This document shows positions 56,470-64,000 of a stretch of DNA of 64,000 nt, piece by piece. The stretch lies in contig CAMWXP010000004.1 of the NCBI GenBank assembly GCA_947178255.1, positions 1 to 64,000 on the forward strand, read 5' to 3'. The number at the start of each line of letters is the position of its first letter. Within the stretch, counting starts at the first letter, position 1. Position numbers and translations under genes: made by a program. This DNA comes from an uncultured Clostridia bacterium (GTDB lineage: Bacteria; Bacillota; Clostridia; Christensenellales; Pumilibacteraceae). A model generated the notes under the pieces. It worked only from the letters and a program-made list of their open reading frames with translations. It did not search any database and was not told where the DNA came from.

Positions 56470-57534
56470 TTATCTACCAAATGAAACGCCAATACTCTCC
56501 GCCGCCTTAATCTCTTGGCAATCAACCGGCACTAGCTTAGCTTTGCCCGCTATATCGGCGAGCGCGTTATACGTTACCTTGCCGCCGACGAGCGCGACCG
56601 TCACGCCGAACTTGCCTTCCTCCACCAGCTTGCCCGCAAAGCTTCCGAACTCGGTGGAAAGCACGCGGTCGTACGGCGAAGGACTGCCGCCGCGCTGGAT
56701 ATGCCCGGGCACAACCACGCGCGTTTCTACCTTGGCCTTTTCGGCTATTATCTTGGCGAGCGAATTGGTTATGGTGGTGTCGTTACCACGCGCCGCCGCA
56801 CGCTCCTTCTTTTTCATCTTACTTTCGGCAACCGTCATTGCGCCTTCGGCAACGGCGACTATGCTGAACGCCTTGCCCGCGTCGGCACGCCGCTCGACCG
56901 CCTTTGCGACCTTTTCGGGCGAGAACGGAATTTCGGGCAAAAGTATTACGTCCGCGCCGCCGGCGATACCGGCAAACAGCGTAAGCCAGCCCGCCTTGTT
57001 GCCCATGATTTCCACAAGCATCGTTCTGCCGTGGCTCGCTGCGGTGGTGTGTATTCTGTCTATGCAGTCGGTAGCAATGTCGAGCGCGGTGTGGAAGCCG
57101 AACGTCACGTCCGTGCCCCAAATATCGTTGTCGATGGTTTTGGGCAAGCCGATAACGTTGCAGCCCTCGGCGGAGAGTAGCGCCGCCGTCTTATGCGTAC
57201 CCGCGCCGCCCAAAGTGAGCAGGCAGTCAAGCCCCATCTTTTTGTAATTCTTTTTCATGAGGTCGAGCCGCGTCGTGCTGTTTTCGTCCTCAACGGTCAT
57301 CAGCTTGAACGGCTGGCGCGAAGTGCCGAGTATGGTCCCACCCAGCGTGAGTATGCCCGTAAAATCGGCGGGCGACATTTTGCGGCACTCGCCGCGAATA
57401 AGTCCGCCGTAACCGTCGGCAATGCCGATGAGCTCGACGTTCTTTATGTTCTCGAAAGCGTACTTGCCGAATCCGCGGATAACGGCGTTAAGTCCGGGGC
57501 AATCCCCGCCCGATGTAAGTATACCTATTCTCAT
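56470..57534 (-). CDS. pfkA: ATP/PPi-dependent 6-phosphofructokinase
   Basis: MRIGILTSGGDCPGLNAVIRG, LPKTIDNDI, GHIQRGGSPSPYDR; GGAGGGAG ribosome-binding site; the longer ORF start is not supported. Confidence 0.93.
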   Translation of the reverse strand: MRIGILTSGGDCPGLNAVIRGFGKYAFENIKNVELIGIADGYGGLIRGECRKMSPADFTGILTLGGTILGTSRQPFKLMTVEDENSTTRLDLMKKNYKKMGLDCLLTLGGAGTHKTAALLSAEGCNVIGLPKTIDNDIWGTDVTFGFHTALDIATDCIDRIHTTAASHGRTMLVEIMGNKAGWLTLFAGIAGGADVILLPEIPFSPEKVAKAVERRADAGKAFSIVAVAEGAMTVAESKMKKKERAAARGNDTTITNSLAKIIAEKAKVETRVVVPGHIQRGGSPSPYDRVLSTEFGSFAGKLVEEGKFGVTVALVGGKVTYNALADIAGKAKLVPVDCQEIKAAESIGVSFGR

Positions 57535-57555
57535 ACTCCCTCCAATGTTACTGTA

Positions 57556-57584
57556 AATATACCATATTTTGCCCAAACAGTCAA
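57556..57584 (-). promoter_or_regulatory. Promoter of pfkA
   Basis: TTGACT, 17-bp spacer, TATATT. Confidence 0.72.
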
Positions 57585-57687
57585 CAAGATAAATAGCAGA
57601 TAAAAAGGAACGCAACAATATGCGCTCCTTTTTTCTCCTGCAATCTTTTTCTTCCTTTTTACTTGCAGATTTACCTAACACTATACT

Positions 57688-57738
57688 AAACCAAAAAACT
57701 TGGTTTGTCAAGTATTTTACCAAATTTTTTGGCAAAAT
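57688..57738. promoter_or_regulatory. Two adjacent CCAA/TTGG dyads, candidate operators
   Basis: AAACCAA-N5-TTGGTTT (57688-57706) and ATTTTaCCAAATTTTTTGGcAAAAT (57714-57738). Confidence 0.55.
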
Positions 57739-57744
57739 ACAGTT

Positions 57745-57963
57745 ATGAGAGATAACGCGAACTTAAAGGAAATACGTTTTGCCGAAAACCTGAGGAATTT
57801 GAGAAAAAGCAAAAACTTAAAGCAACGTGAACTCGCTCAAATGCTGAACGTCGACAAGCGCACCATAAGCGCTTGGGAAAACAAGGTGTGCGAACCAAGT
57901 CTTACCATGCTCGCCAAGCTGTGCGAGATTTTTGACGAGTCTTTCGATAATATTCTCACCTAA
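57745..57963 (+). CDS. XRE-family HTH regulator (73 aa)
   Basis: LRNLRKSKNLKQRELAQMLNVDKRTISAWENKVCEPSL helix-turn-helix. Confidence 0.88.
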   Translation: MRDNANLKEIRFAENLRNLRKSKNLKQRELAQMLNVDKRTISAWENKVCEPSLTMLAKLCEIFDESFDNILT

Positions 57964-57979
57964 AATTTTTCGTAACATA

Positions 57980-58009
57980 TTGAAAATTGCCTTCCACATA
58001 TGTTATAAT
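57980..58009 (+). promoter_or_regulatory. Promoter of the flavin reductase gene
   Basis: TTGAAA, 18-bp spacer, TATAAT. Confidence 0.65.
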
Positions 58010-58029
58010 CGGTAAAGGTGGTATTTAAT

Positions 58030-58512
58030 ATGGGGAACGTTTTGACCGATAAAGATAGAACGCTGTTAATGTCCGCGATGAACAATACGGGCATATTCGT
58101 AACGCTTGGGCAAAAAACGCCCAACATTATGGTTACGCATTGGGGAATGTTCGGCAAGATGTGGGGGCGCGACGTATTTATGTTGCCTATCCGTAGCAGC
58201 AAGTATTCCTACCAAATAATAACGCAAACAAAGAGCTTTGCGCTCAACGTACCCGCGCACGACATGCGCGGCGAAATATCGCGGTGCGACGCAATTTCGG
58301 GATACAGCTGCAACAAGTTTCAAGAGCTGGGCTTGCACGCCAAACGCGCCAAGTCGATAGAAGCGTACGTGCTCGGCGAATGCGGATTGATAGTCGAATG
58401 TAACGTAATAGCGCAAATCCCGCCCGACGCTATAACAACCTACAACGATACCAAAATATCATCCCATACCCTATTCGTCGGCGAAATAGCCAACTGCTAC
58501 AAATTAAATTAA
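58030..58512 (+). CDS. Flavin reductase family protein
   Basis: MVTHWGMFGKMWGRDVFMLPIRSSKYSYQII flavin-reductase-like fold motifs. Confidence 0.75.
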   Translation: MGNVLTDKDRTLLMSAMNNTGIFVTLGQKTPNIMVTHWGMFGKMWGRDVFMLPIRSSKYSYQIITQTKSFALNVPAHDMRGEISRCDAISGYSCNKFQELGLHAKRAKSIEAYVLGECGLIVECNVIAQIPPDAITTYNDTKISSHTLFVGEIANCYKLN

Positions 58513-58520
58513 CAAACACA

Positions 58521-58553
58521 AAGCGTTCAAGTAAAAAACTTGAACGCTTTTTC
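58521..58553 (+). terminator. Rho-independent terminator
   Basis: AAGCGTTCAAG-N7-CTTGAACGCTT-TTTC. Confidence 0.85.
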
Positions 58554-58555
58554 TT

Positions 58556-58622
58556 TTGTCACTCTGAGCGAAGCGAAGAGTCTCATCCTTATTTCAATTC
58601 CGAATTCATAATTCCAAATTAT
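58556..58622. repeat. Dispersed intergenic repeat abutting the FMN-reductase-family stop
   Basis: GTCACTCTGAGCGAAGCGAAGAGTCTCATCCTTATT followed by AATTCCGAATTCATAATTCC. Confidence 0.7.
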
Positions 58623-59242
58623 CTAATAAAGTTAGTATATACCTTCTTTTCGTTTTGCGGCTTGTTTATGCCGGCATCCTCGCCTGCTTTTATGCACTTT
58701 AACAGCCACGCCATGTTGTGCGCGAGATTGCGCATTGTCTGCAATCCTTCGAAATCTTGCTTTATCTCGTCGGGCGTTTTGCCATGAACCATATTCCAGT
58801 ACGTGGACGACACCACCGGCATTTGCGCTATTGTAAGGTGTTTTGTAAGCGCGTCCAACGACGCCGTCGTACCCGCGCGGCGCGCCGACACAACAACCGA
58901 GGCAGGCTTTTGCGCAAAGTTAGCGCCGCCAGCGTAGAACATTCTGTCCATCACGCACAGTATGCGACCGTCGGGGTGTGCGTAGTATACAGGCGAACCG
59001 AATACGAACCCGTCGGCGGAAGCGGCTTTTTCTATCCACTCGTTCACGTCGTCGTCTGTGAACACGCACTTGCCTTTGCCCGCACACCCGCCGCAACCTA
59101 TGCAGTCACGCACGGGCTTGTTGCCCAGCCAAACGATTTCCGTTTCGATACCATCGGCGTTAAGCGTTGCCGCCACCTCGCTGAGCGCGGTAAACGTGCA
59201 GCCGTTAGCCCTCGGACTTCCGTTAAATAACAATACCTTCAT
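58619..59242 (-). CDS. NADPH-dependent FMN reductase/flavodoxin-family protein
   Basis: KVLLFNGSPRANGCTFTAL, DCIGCGGCAGKGKC, FGSPVYYA. Confidence 0.88.
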   Translation of the reverse strand: MKVLLFNGSPRANGCTFTALSEVAATLNADGIETEIVWLGNKPVRDCIGCGGCAGKGKCVFTDDDVNEWIEKAASADGFVFGSPVYYAHPDGRILCVMDRMFYAGGANFAQKPASVVVSARRAGTTASLDALTKHLTIAQMPVVSSTYWNMVHGKTPDEIKQDFEGLQTMRNLAHNMAWLLKCIKAGEDAGINKPQNEKKVYTNFIR

Positions 59243-59263
59243 ACTCACCTCTCTTTATGCTGA

Positions 59264-59292
59264 ATAATAGCACAAAAGCCGTGCGTTGTCAA
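59264..59292 (-). promoter_or_regulatory. Promoter of the FMN-reductase-family gene
   Basis: TTGACA, 17-bp spacer, TATTAT. Confidence 0.68.
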
Positions 59293-59294
59293 TA

Positions 59295-59615
59295 TCACAC
59301 AACCAGTGTTTCGGCAAACACTTTCGTCAAAATTTCGTACGATATTGATTGACCGATATTAATTTGCAGCATATTTTTGGGCGTGAACTTATAGTTGGAT
59401 AATTGCGCTTTATGGTTTATCAACGCCGCCGCCTCGATATTGAGATGGTCTTTAAACGGTATTAGGCGCACAAACTTTTCCCCTACGTAATAGCTGGGCA
59501 GCCCCGCCCACAGCTTAGTCTGAACGGTCGGCACAGCGGCAAAAACCAAATCGTTAAGCCGCGAAAACAAATCGCGTATTTCCTCTGAGTATTTGATTAA
59601 CTTTTCCTCGAACAT
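59295..59615 (-). CDS. DUF1801-type protein
   Basis: QTKLWAGLPSYYVGEKFVRLIPFKDHLNIEA. Confidence 0.65.
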   Translation of the reverse strand: MFEEKLIKYSEEIRDLFSRLNDLVFAAVPTVQTKLWAGLPSYYVGEKFVRLIPFKDHLNIEAAALINHKAQLSNYKFTPKNMLQINIGQSISYEILTKVFAETLVV

Positions 59616-59699
59616 ATCGCACCTCACTTGTCATGATAGCACAAAAACGCTGCACCGTCAATACGCTATTATGATTAAAAACGGACGCGCCCAACACAG

Positions 59700-59737
59700 T
59701 TATAATTCCGAATTCATAATTCCGAATTCCGAATTAT
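59700..59737. repeat. Dispersed AATTCCGAATT-type intergenic repeat
   Basis: ttataattccgaattcataattccgaattccgaatta abutting the deacetylase stop. Confidence 0.65.
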
Positions 59738-60813
59738 TTATAATACCCGCCTTTGTATGAAAACGGGCGGAAGCGAGTTTCGTCGTAAATGGCACGCGTG
59801 TCGGCAAGGTGGGCGTAAGACTTTTGATACAGCCTTAACGCGGTGCCGTCAAACGGCAAGCGGTACAAATATTTGGCGTCAGTTGCGGCGCGTTCGTAGT
59901 CCGTCCCCGCAAAGTTACCCACGCATAAGAACACATCAAAGCCGTACTTTTTAAAGATATCGTTCTTGGCGTTCTTTGCCTTGTGCTCGCCTGCCGGATA
60001 ACACAGCACCCGCGTTTCCCCCACTATCGGCTGAATATACTTTTGCCACATTGCGCAATCCTTTTCTATCATACTCGCCGTGCAGCTGTTAAAATACTTG
60101 TGGTAATAGGTGTGCGAAGCGAAGGTATAGCCGAGATCTTTTAGCGCGGCAACTACCTTTTTGCACTCCTCCGTTTCCTCGGCTTGCTTTTGCTCGGACA
60201 CCTTGCAGTCTGGCGTACATCTGTAACCGAGAATACCGTTATAGCCGTTTACGCACAGCGTCGCCCTCGCCCCGCCAAACGAAAAGTCGGGATGCTCCTC
60301 GATAAAGCTTTCGAGTATGGTAACGTTTTCGCGCTCGCGCGATACTTGCGGCTCGGCGTTTTTTGTATAGTCGCAAATCTTGCCGTCCGATAAAATAATC
60401 TTATCGATGCACCCGCGATTGAACGTGTCGTAGGTCATATCGTCAAACGACATTACAAGCGGCTTTTTGCCGCGCGGCAATGTAATTTTCTCGCCGCTTA
60501 TTACCCTATCGAGCGACACAAGCACGTAATCGTTTTTGTACAGCTCTCCGAGCAGCGCCATGAATTCCTTAGCCGTCAAGTGGTCTTTATCAAAGCAGTC
60601 GCGCACCGAATTATTCGGCGAAAACGCCTTTGACGTATCGAAAATCAACTCGTGCGTAAATATGTGTTCTACCTTGCCGTCGTATTCAGCAAGCTCTGTG
60701 TCCGCACTTACACTACCCGCAAAACCTAAGCCTAAAATAAAACACGCCGCGATTATTACAAAAATAACCACAGTAATAATTCGCCGTTTATAAATACAAA
60801 TTATATTATACAT
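59734..60813 (-). CDS. Polysaccharide deacetylase family protein, secreted or membrane-anchored
   Basis: LVMSFDDMTYDTFNRG, FASHTYYHKYFNSC, RVLCYPAGEH deacetylase motifs; N-terminal hydrophobic segment. Confidence 0.8.
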   Translation of the reverse strand: MYNIICIYKRRIITVVIFVIIAACFILGLGFAGSVSADTELAEYDGKVEHIFTHELIFDTSKAFSPNNSVRDCFDKDHLTAKEFMALLGELYKNDYVLVSLDRVISGEKITLPRGKKPLVMSFDDMTYDTFNRGCIDKIILSDGKICDYTKNAEPQVSRERENVTILESFIEEHPDFSFGGARATLCVNGYNGILGYRCTPDCKVSEQKQAEETEECKKVVAALKDLGYTFASHTYYHKYFNSCTASMIEKDCAMWQKYIQPIVGETRVLCYPAGEHKAKNAKNDIFKKYGFDVFLCVGNFAGTDYERAATDAKYLYRLPFDGTALRLYQKSYAHLADTRAIYDETRFRPFSYKGGYYK

Positions 60814-60855
60814 ATTTATATCTTGCGTTATTGCGGGATATAAATACGTTTGGGC

Positions 60856-61695
60856 TTATTCTTTTATTTTCTTGGAATATATGATGACGATAATCCCCAA
60901 AACGACGTAAGCCAATAAGCACAAATAAGAATACTCGAATATAACCGACATGTTCACGACAAATATCACAATAGAGCAGCCACTAAAAAGATAGCACCCC
61001 AGCGCATTTGCTTTGTTCCAAATGGTTGTTGATTTCAGCGTTTCCGCCGTTCGGATACCCAAAAAAGAATTTTGTTTATTGATTTTCGGGTGCATAGAAG
61101 CACCCACGCACATAATCAAATCGGCAGTCAAGCAAACAGCAGTCGAGATATCGTCGCTTAAATACTCGACATACATCGCAAAAATAAATATGAAATTTGC
61201 GATTTGACATAATATAAATACAATATGACAAACATATAGCGGTCTTTTGTCACCCACACGCTTTGCGGCAAAAAATATTATTATGTCCACCGCCAAAAAT
61301 ACAGCAACCGTAGCAAGATTGATAAAAATTTCGTTGCGGCTACCGTACCTATCAATTACTCCGTGCGTCCAGTGCGCGGGCACAGTCGCAGGTAAAAACC
61401 GCCAAACAACAAAAAACGCAATTACGCAAAATACCGCTATAAGAATATTGATAACAAAACACAGCTTGTTTTTATCGGCAATATGTATTTTACCGTCGCC
61501 TCCGTTGCCCGCTATAAGCTCGTCCGCTGATACGCCTAAAAGTTCGCTTATTTGAGAAAGCGTTTGCAGGTCGGGCTGCGTTACGCCCTTTTCCCATTTG
61601 GAAACGCACTGTCTGGTGACAAACAATTTTTCAGCCAAATCGCTTTGCGAATAGCCTTTTTCTATTCGGTACTTTTTAAGATTATCGCCAAACAT
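60856..61695 (-). CDS. XRE HTH fused to DUF1648/SdpI-like membrane domain
   Basis: HTH KYRIEKGYSQSDLAEKLFVTRQCVSKWEKG; PATVPAHWTHGVIDRYGSR; NSFLGIRTAETLKSTTIWNKANALG. Confidence 0.85.
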   Translation of the reverse strand: MFGDNLKKYRIEKGYSQSDLAEKLFVTRQCVSKWEKGVTQPDLQTLSQISELLGVSADELIAGNGGDGKIHIADKNKLCFVINILIAVFCVIAFFVVWRFLPATVPAHWTHGVIDRYGSRNEIFINLATVAVFLAVDIIIFFAAKRVGDKRPLYVCHIVFILCQIANFIFIFAMYVEYLSDDISTAVCLTADLIMCVGASMHPKINKQNSFLGIRTAETLKSTTIWNKANALGCYLFSGCSIVIFVVNMSVIFEYSYLCLLAYVVLGIIVIIYSKKIKE

Positions 61696-61714
61696 AACGC
61701 ACTCCTACGCTCAA

Positions 61715-61743
61715 AGTATATCATGATTGCGATTTAATGTAAA
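61715..61743 (-). promoter_or_regulatory. Promoter of the HTH-SdpI gene
   Basis: TTTACA, 17-bp spacer, TATACT. Confidence 0.62.
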
Positions 61744-61798
61744 TACCTATGCTGTAACCGTTTTGTTGCGTACACTTATATTAGTAAACATTAGACAA

Positions 61799-62500
61799 TT
61801 AGCGCCTTATAAGCTCGGTTTTAAAATACTGCTCTTGGAAATCCGTTTTTTCGCGTATTTCCTCGTCGGTCAACGACATGCCTTGCGGCGCGACCACCCA
61901 CTTATCTTCTTCGTCATCAAGCCTGTGGATTATGGCAACGACCACTCCGTCGAACTCGGATACAGGCTCGTCAACGCCGAGAATATACGCGTCCTGCGGT
62001 TCGCCATCACCACCAATAGCAGTGGGAACAAACCCGTAATTTACGTCGTAAACAATATCGTCATGCTCGGGGTGCGTAGAGCCAAGCGGGCGGTCGATAA
62101 CTACGTGGACAAGCTTGCGAAGCGCCGACCTGTCAGGTTTAACGCTGTCGATACGCTGCCCCGTACGCCGTTTGCGCCTACGGCGGTCTTTTATATTTAT
62201 GCATACTATCACAAAGACTACGTACAAAAAAAGCATTGACAGCCCTACCGACAAGCAAATAGTTCCCGTAGTCTTGTCGTCGGGCATTTTTGGCATAGCA
62301 AGCATAATCACACCGAAAATGATTGCAAACCACATTGATATAAACGCAATTACAATAAACACCAAAATCAGTATGCGACAAAACTTTGGCATTTTTAAAA
62401 ACCGATTAGACTGCTCTAATTCCTCACACGGCTTTTCAAAAAGCAACGAAACAATCGGCGTCAAAAATATATTTGCAAGTATTTCAACCAATAAATCCAT
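61799..62500 (-). CDS. Inorganic pyrophosphatase-like domain with N-terminal transmembrane helices
   Basis: VVIDRPLGSTHPEHDDIVYDVNYGFVP...GEPQDAYILGVDEPVSEFDG...FQEQYFKTELI after two to three TM segments. Confidence 0.78.
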   Translation of the reverse strand: MDLLVEILANIFLTPIVSLLFEKPCEELEQSNRFLKMPKFCRILILVFIVIAFISMWFAIIFGVIMLAMPKMPDDKTTGTICLSVGLSMLFLYVVFVIVCINIKDRRRRKRRTGQRIDSVKPDRSALRKLVHVVIDRPLGSTHPEHDDIVYDVNYGFVPTAIGGDGEPQDAYILGVDEPVSEFDGVVVAIIHRLDDEEDKWVVAPQGMSLTDEEIREKTDFQEQYFKTELIRR

Positions 62501-62539
62501 ACGGTTAAATACTAACACATATTATTTATAATTGCAAGA

Positions 62540-62675
62540 GAATAGCGGCAACTGGATTGCCCGCGGACTGCGCGGGCGGGCTTCGGCGCAAGCGCTATTC
62601 TAATCTTGCTTTACGATAAACAGCAACTGGATTGCCCGCGAACTGCGCGGGCGGCCTTTGGCGCAGGCGCCAAGC
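62540..62675. repeat. Two-copy GC-rich hairpin repeat
   Basis: GCAACTGGATTGCCCGCGGACTGCGCGGGCGG... (from about 62548) and GCAACTGGATTGCCCGCGAACTGCGCGGGCGG... (from about 62623). Confidence 0.75.
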
Positions 62676-62792
62676 GGCTAGCGAACCGCGCGCAGAAATA
62701 TCACAACTAAAATAATGCTTATAATTTCTTTTATTGGTTAATCGTAAATTGTGTAACCCCGCGGCGCGCTACGAATACAGTGCCGCAACTAA

Positions 62793-62823
62793 AATACCCC
62801 TCGCGTTAAGCGAGGGGTATTTG
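62793..62823 (-). terminator. Terminator-like hairpin downstream of the helicase/nuclease-like gene
   Basis: AATACCCCTCGC-GTTAA-GCGAGGGGTATT perfect stem. Confidence 0.7.
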
Positions 62824-62851
62824 GTAGAGCATAGCTAACCTAAAACGAATA

Positions 62852-64000
62852 TTATTCTATTTTCTTTTGTGGCTCAAAATATTTATCAAAAGCACCTTTG
62901 GTTATTGTATTAGCTACACTATCCATAAACAGAGCTTTATTAGGTATTTTAATTTCATAAATTTCATTTTTGCGCGTATTCCATAGTATCCCAGTTTCAA
63001 GATTCAGCGCGACCATATAACAAGCACATTGCAAGAAATTCTCATGAGATAATTCCGACACAAATTTTAACTCATATACTATATCGTTTTTAACAACGTC
63101 AGCTAAGCCGTTCGCCGTGAATACAGTTTTTCCATTTAACTCATTAGAAAAATCAATAGAACATTGAATTTGTACATTCTCATTGCGATTTAATATCGTC
63201 TTTAAGCGTTTTGTAATTTGTTGTTTTTCTTCATTACTTACAAAAGGTGTATTGACCTGTTTTCTATATCTATCGTGCTTTGTTTCTAATGATACTAAAA
63301 ATAATATCTTTTTCTCAATTGACGAATTTTTAACTTTTTTATTATATAAAAATTTCAAATCTTTGTGAGTAGAAAAATATTGCTCGATTTCTTTTTCAAT
63401 ATCATATTGATTAAAATATACGGCTTCTTGAAAAATACCAATGCAAGGAGAAAGGTCAATTAAGCCGTCGTGATTTTTTATGTCAATCTCGGATATATCT
63501 TTTAGTGGCTTTTTATGCGTTTCTAACAACGAAAAACAATGTTCAACGCTCTCTTTGTATTTAAAATCGAACATATCCGAAATGTTAACATTTTCAAAAT
63601 TTGAATTAGGATTGACTTTTGACGATAACGTTTTTTCAGAAAGCATGGCTTCCTTTTCATTAACAAATATAATACGCTCTTTCCCCCTACTTGCGGCAAC
63701 ACAAAATATGTTGCGTAAAATTTCGTAAGACTGCTGTGGCTTGTCAATACGAACATTCCAATAACTTTCTGTAAAATCAAATACAACACATATTTTTCTT
63801 TCTAAACCCTTACTGCTATCAAAAGTTGTAAAAATCGCCGATGTTTCCGTAGGCTTGGTTGCACCGCCAGAGTTTTTATCAGAAATCGAGGCATAAACAG
63901 TATTTTTATTAAATTTTTTAGGATATGAGGTTTCTAACTTATTCAATACATTAGCTAAATTTCCAGTTCTCGCACCAAGACATAAAATATCTTTCGTTTT
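62852..64000 (-). CDS. Partial: C-terminal part of a UvrD-like SF1 helicase with PD-(D/E)XK-like nuclease domain; 5' end beyond window
   Basis: FTTFDSSKGLERKICVVFDF and NIFCVAASRGKERIIFV helicase motifs; GLADVVKNDIVYELKFV...QCACYMVAL nuclease-like motif; frame is open to 64000 (KTKDILCLGARTGNLANVLN...), so the listed start is only an internal TTG. Confidence 0.75.
   Translation of the reverse strand, partial: KTKDILCLGARTGNLANVLNKLETSYPKKFNKNTVYASISDKNSGGATKPTETSAIFTTFDSSKGLERKICVVFDFTESYWNVRIDKPQQSYEILRNIFCVAASRGKERIIFVNEKEAMLSEKTLSSKVNPNSNFENVNISDMFDFKYKESVEHCFSLLETHKKPLKDISEIDIKNHDGLIDLSPCIGIFQEAVYFNQYDIEKEIEQYFSTHKDLKFLYNKKVKNSSIEKKILFLVSLETKHDRYRKQVNTPFVSNEEKQQITKRLKTILNRNENVQIQCSIDFSNELNGKTVFTANGLADVVKNDIVYELKFVSELSHENFLQCACYMVALNLETGILWNTRKNEIYEIKIPNKALFMDSVANTITKGAFDKYFEPQKKIE

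Noticed and set aside
57602-57634. Hairpin AAAAGGA.CGCA...TGCG.TCCTTTT as a pfkA leader attenuator
   Set aside because: The pfkA promoter (57556-57584) lies downstream of it, so it would not be in the pfkA transcript
57535-57735. 67-residue N-terminal extension of phosphofructokinase
   Set aside because: MRIGILTSGGD is the conserved start, with a strong RBS and promoter immediately upstream; the extension covers the promoter region
1-64000. tRNA/rRNA genes, prophage or transposase genes
   Set aside because: None recognised by eye in any intergenic gap or ORF; a tRNAscan/Rfam run would be decisive

Overview
This 64 kb window is a mostly minus-strand segment of a Firmicutes/Clostridia-like chromosome (SpoIIE, ECF module, dnaX, DUF5685, Bce-type module). 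The core genes are ordinary: rsmF-like, truA, ecfTA2A1, typA, spoIIE, trpS, thrC, nadE, dnaX, ppx-ppk and pfkA. The main points of interest are: (1) a 5,280-aa N-terminally lipid-anchored protein (11622-27461) built from nine copies of a ~235-aa aromatic-rich beta-sandwich-like module, interleaved with about 15 Ig-like and about 22 InlB-B-type repeats; (2) four promoters (ecfA1, PHP gene, dnaX, 49317 gene) with an identical TTGACA-N17-(-10)-N6-ATG layout, predicting leaderless mRNAs, plus two weaker cases; (3) a dnaX A10 slippery run directly after a hairpin, with stops immediately downstream in both other frames, predicting tau/gamma production; (4) a BceRSAB-like peptide-stress module with apparent lesions in three of four genes; (5) dispersed intergenic repeats, including a MITE-like 125-bp element and a hairpin with a compensatory base-pair change; (6) an AT-rich helicase/nuclease-like gene running off the right edge, possibly the start of an accessory or defence island. 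No tRNA, rRNA, CRISPR array, transposase or prophage genes were recognised. All family calls come from reading the sequence by eye; no searches were run.
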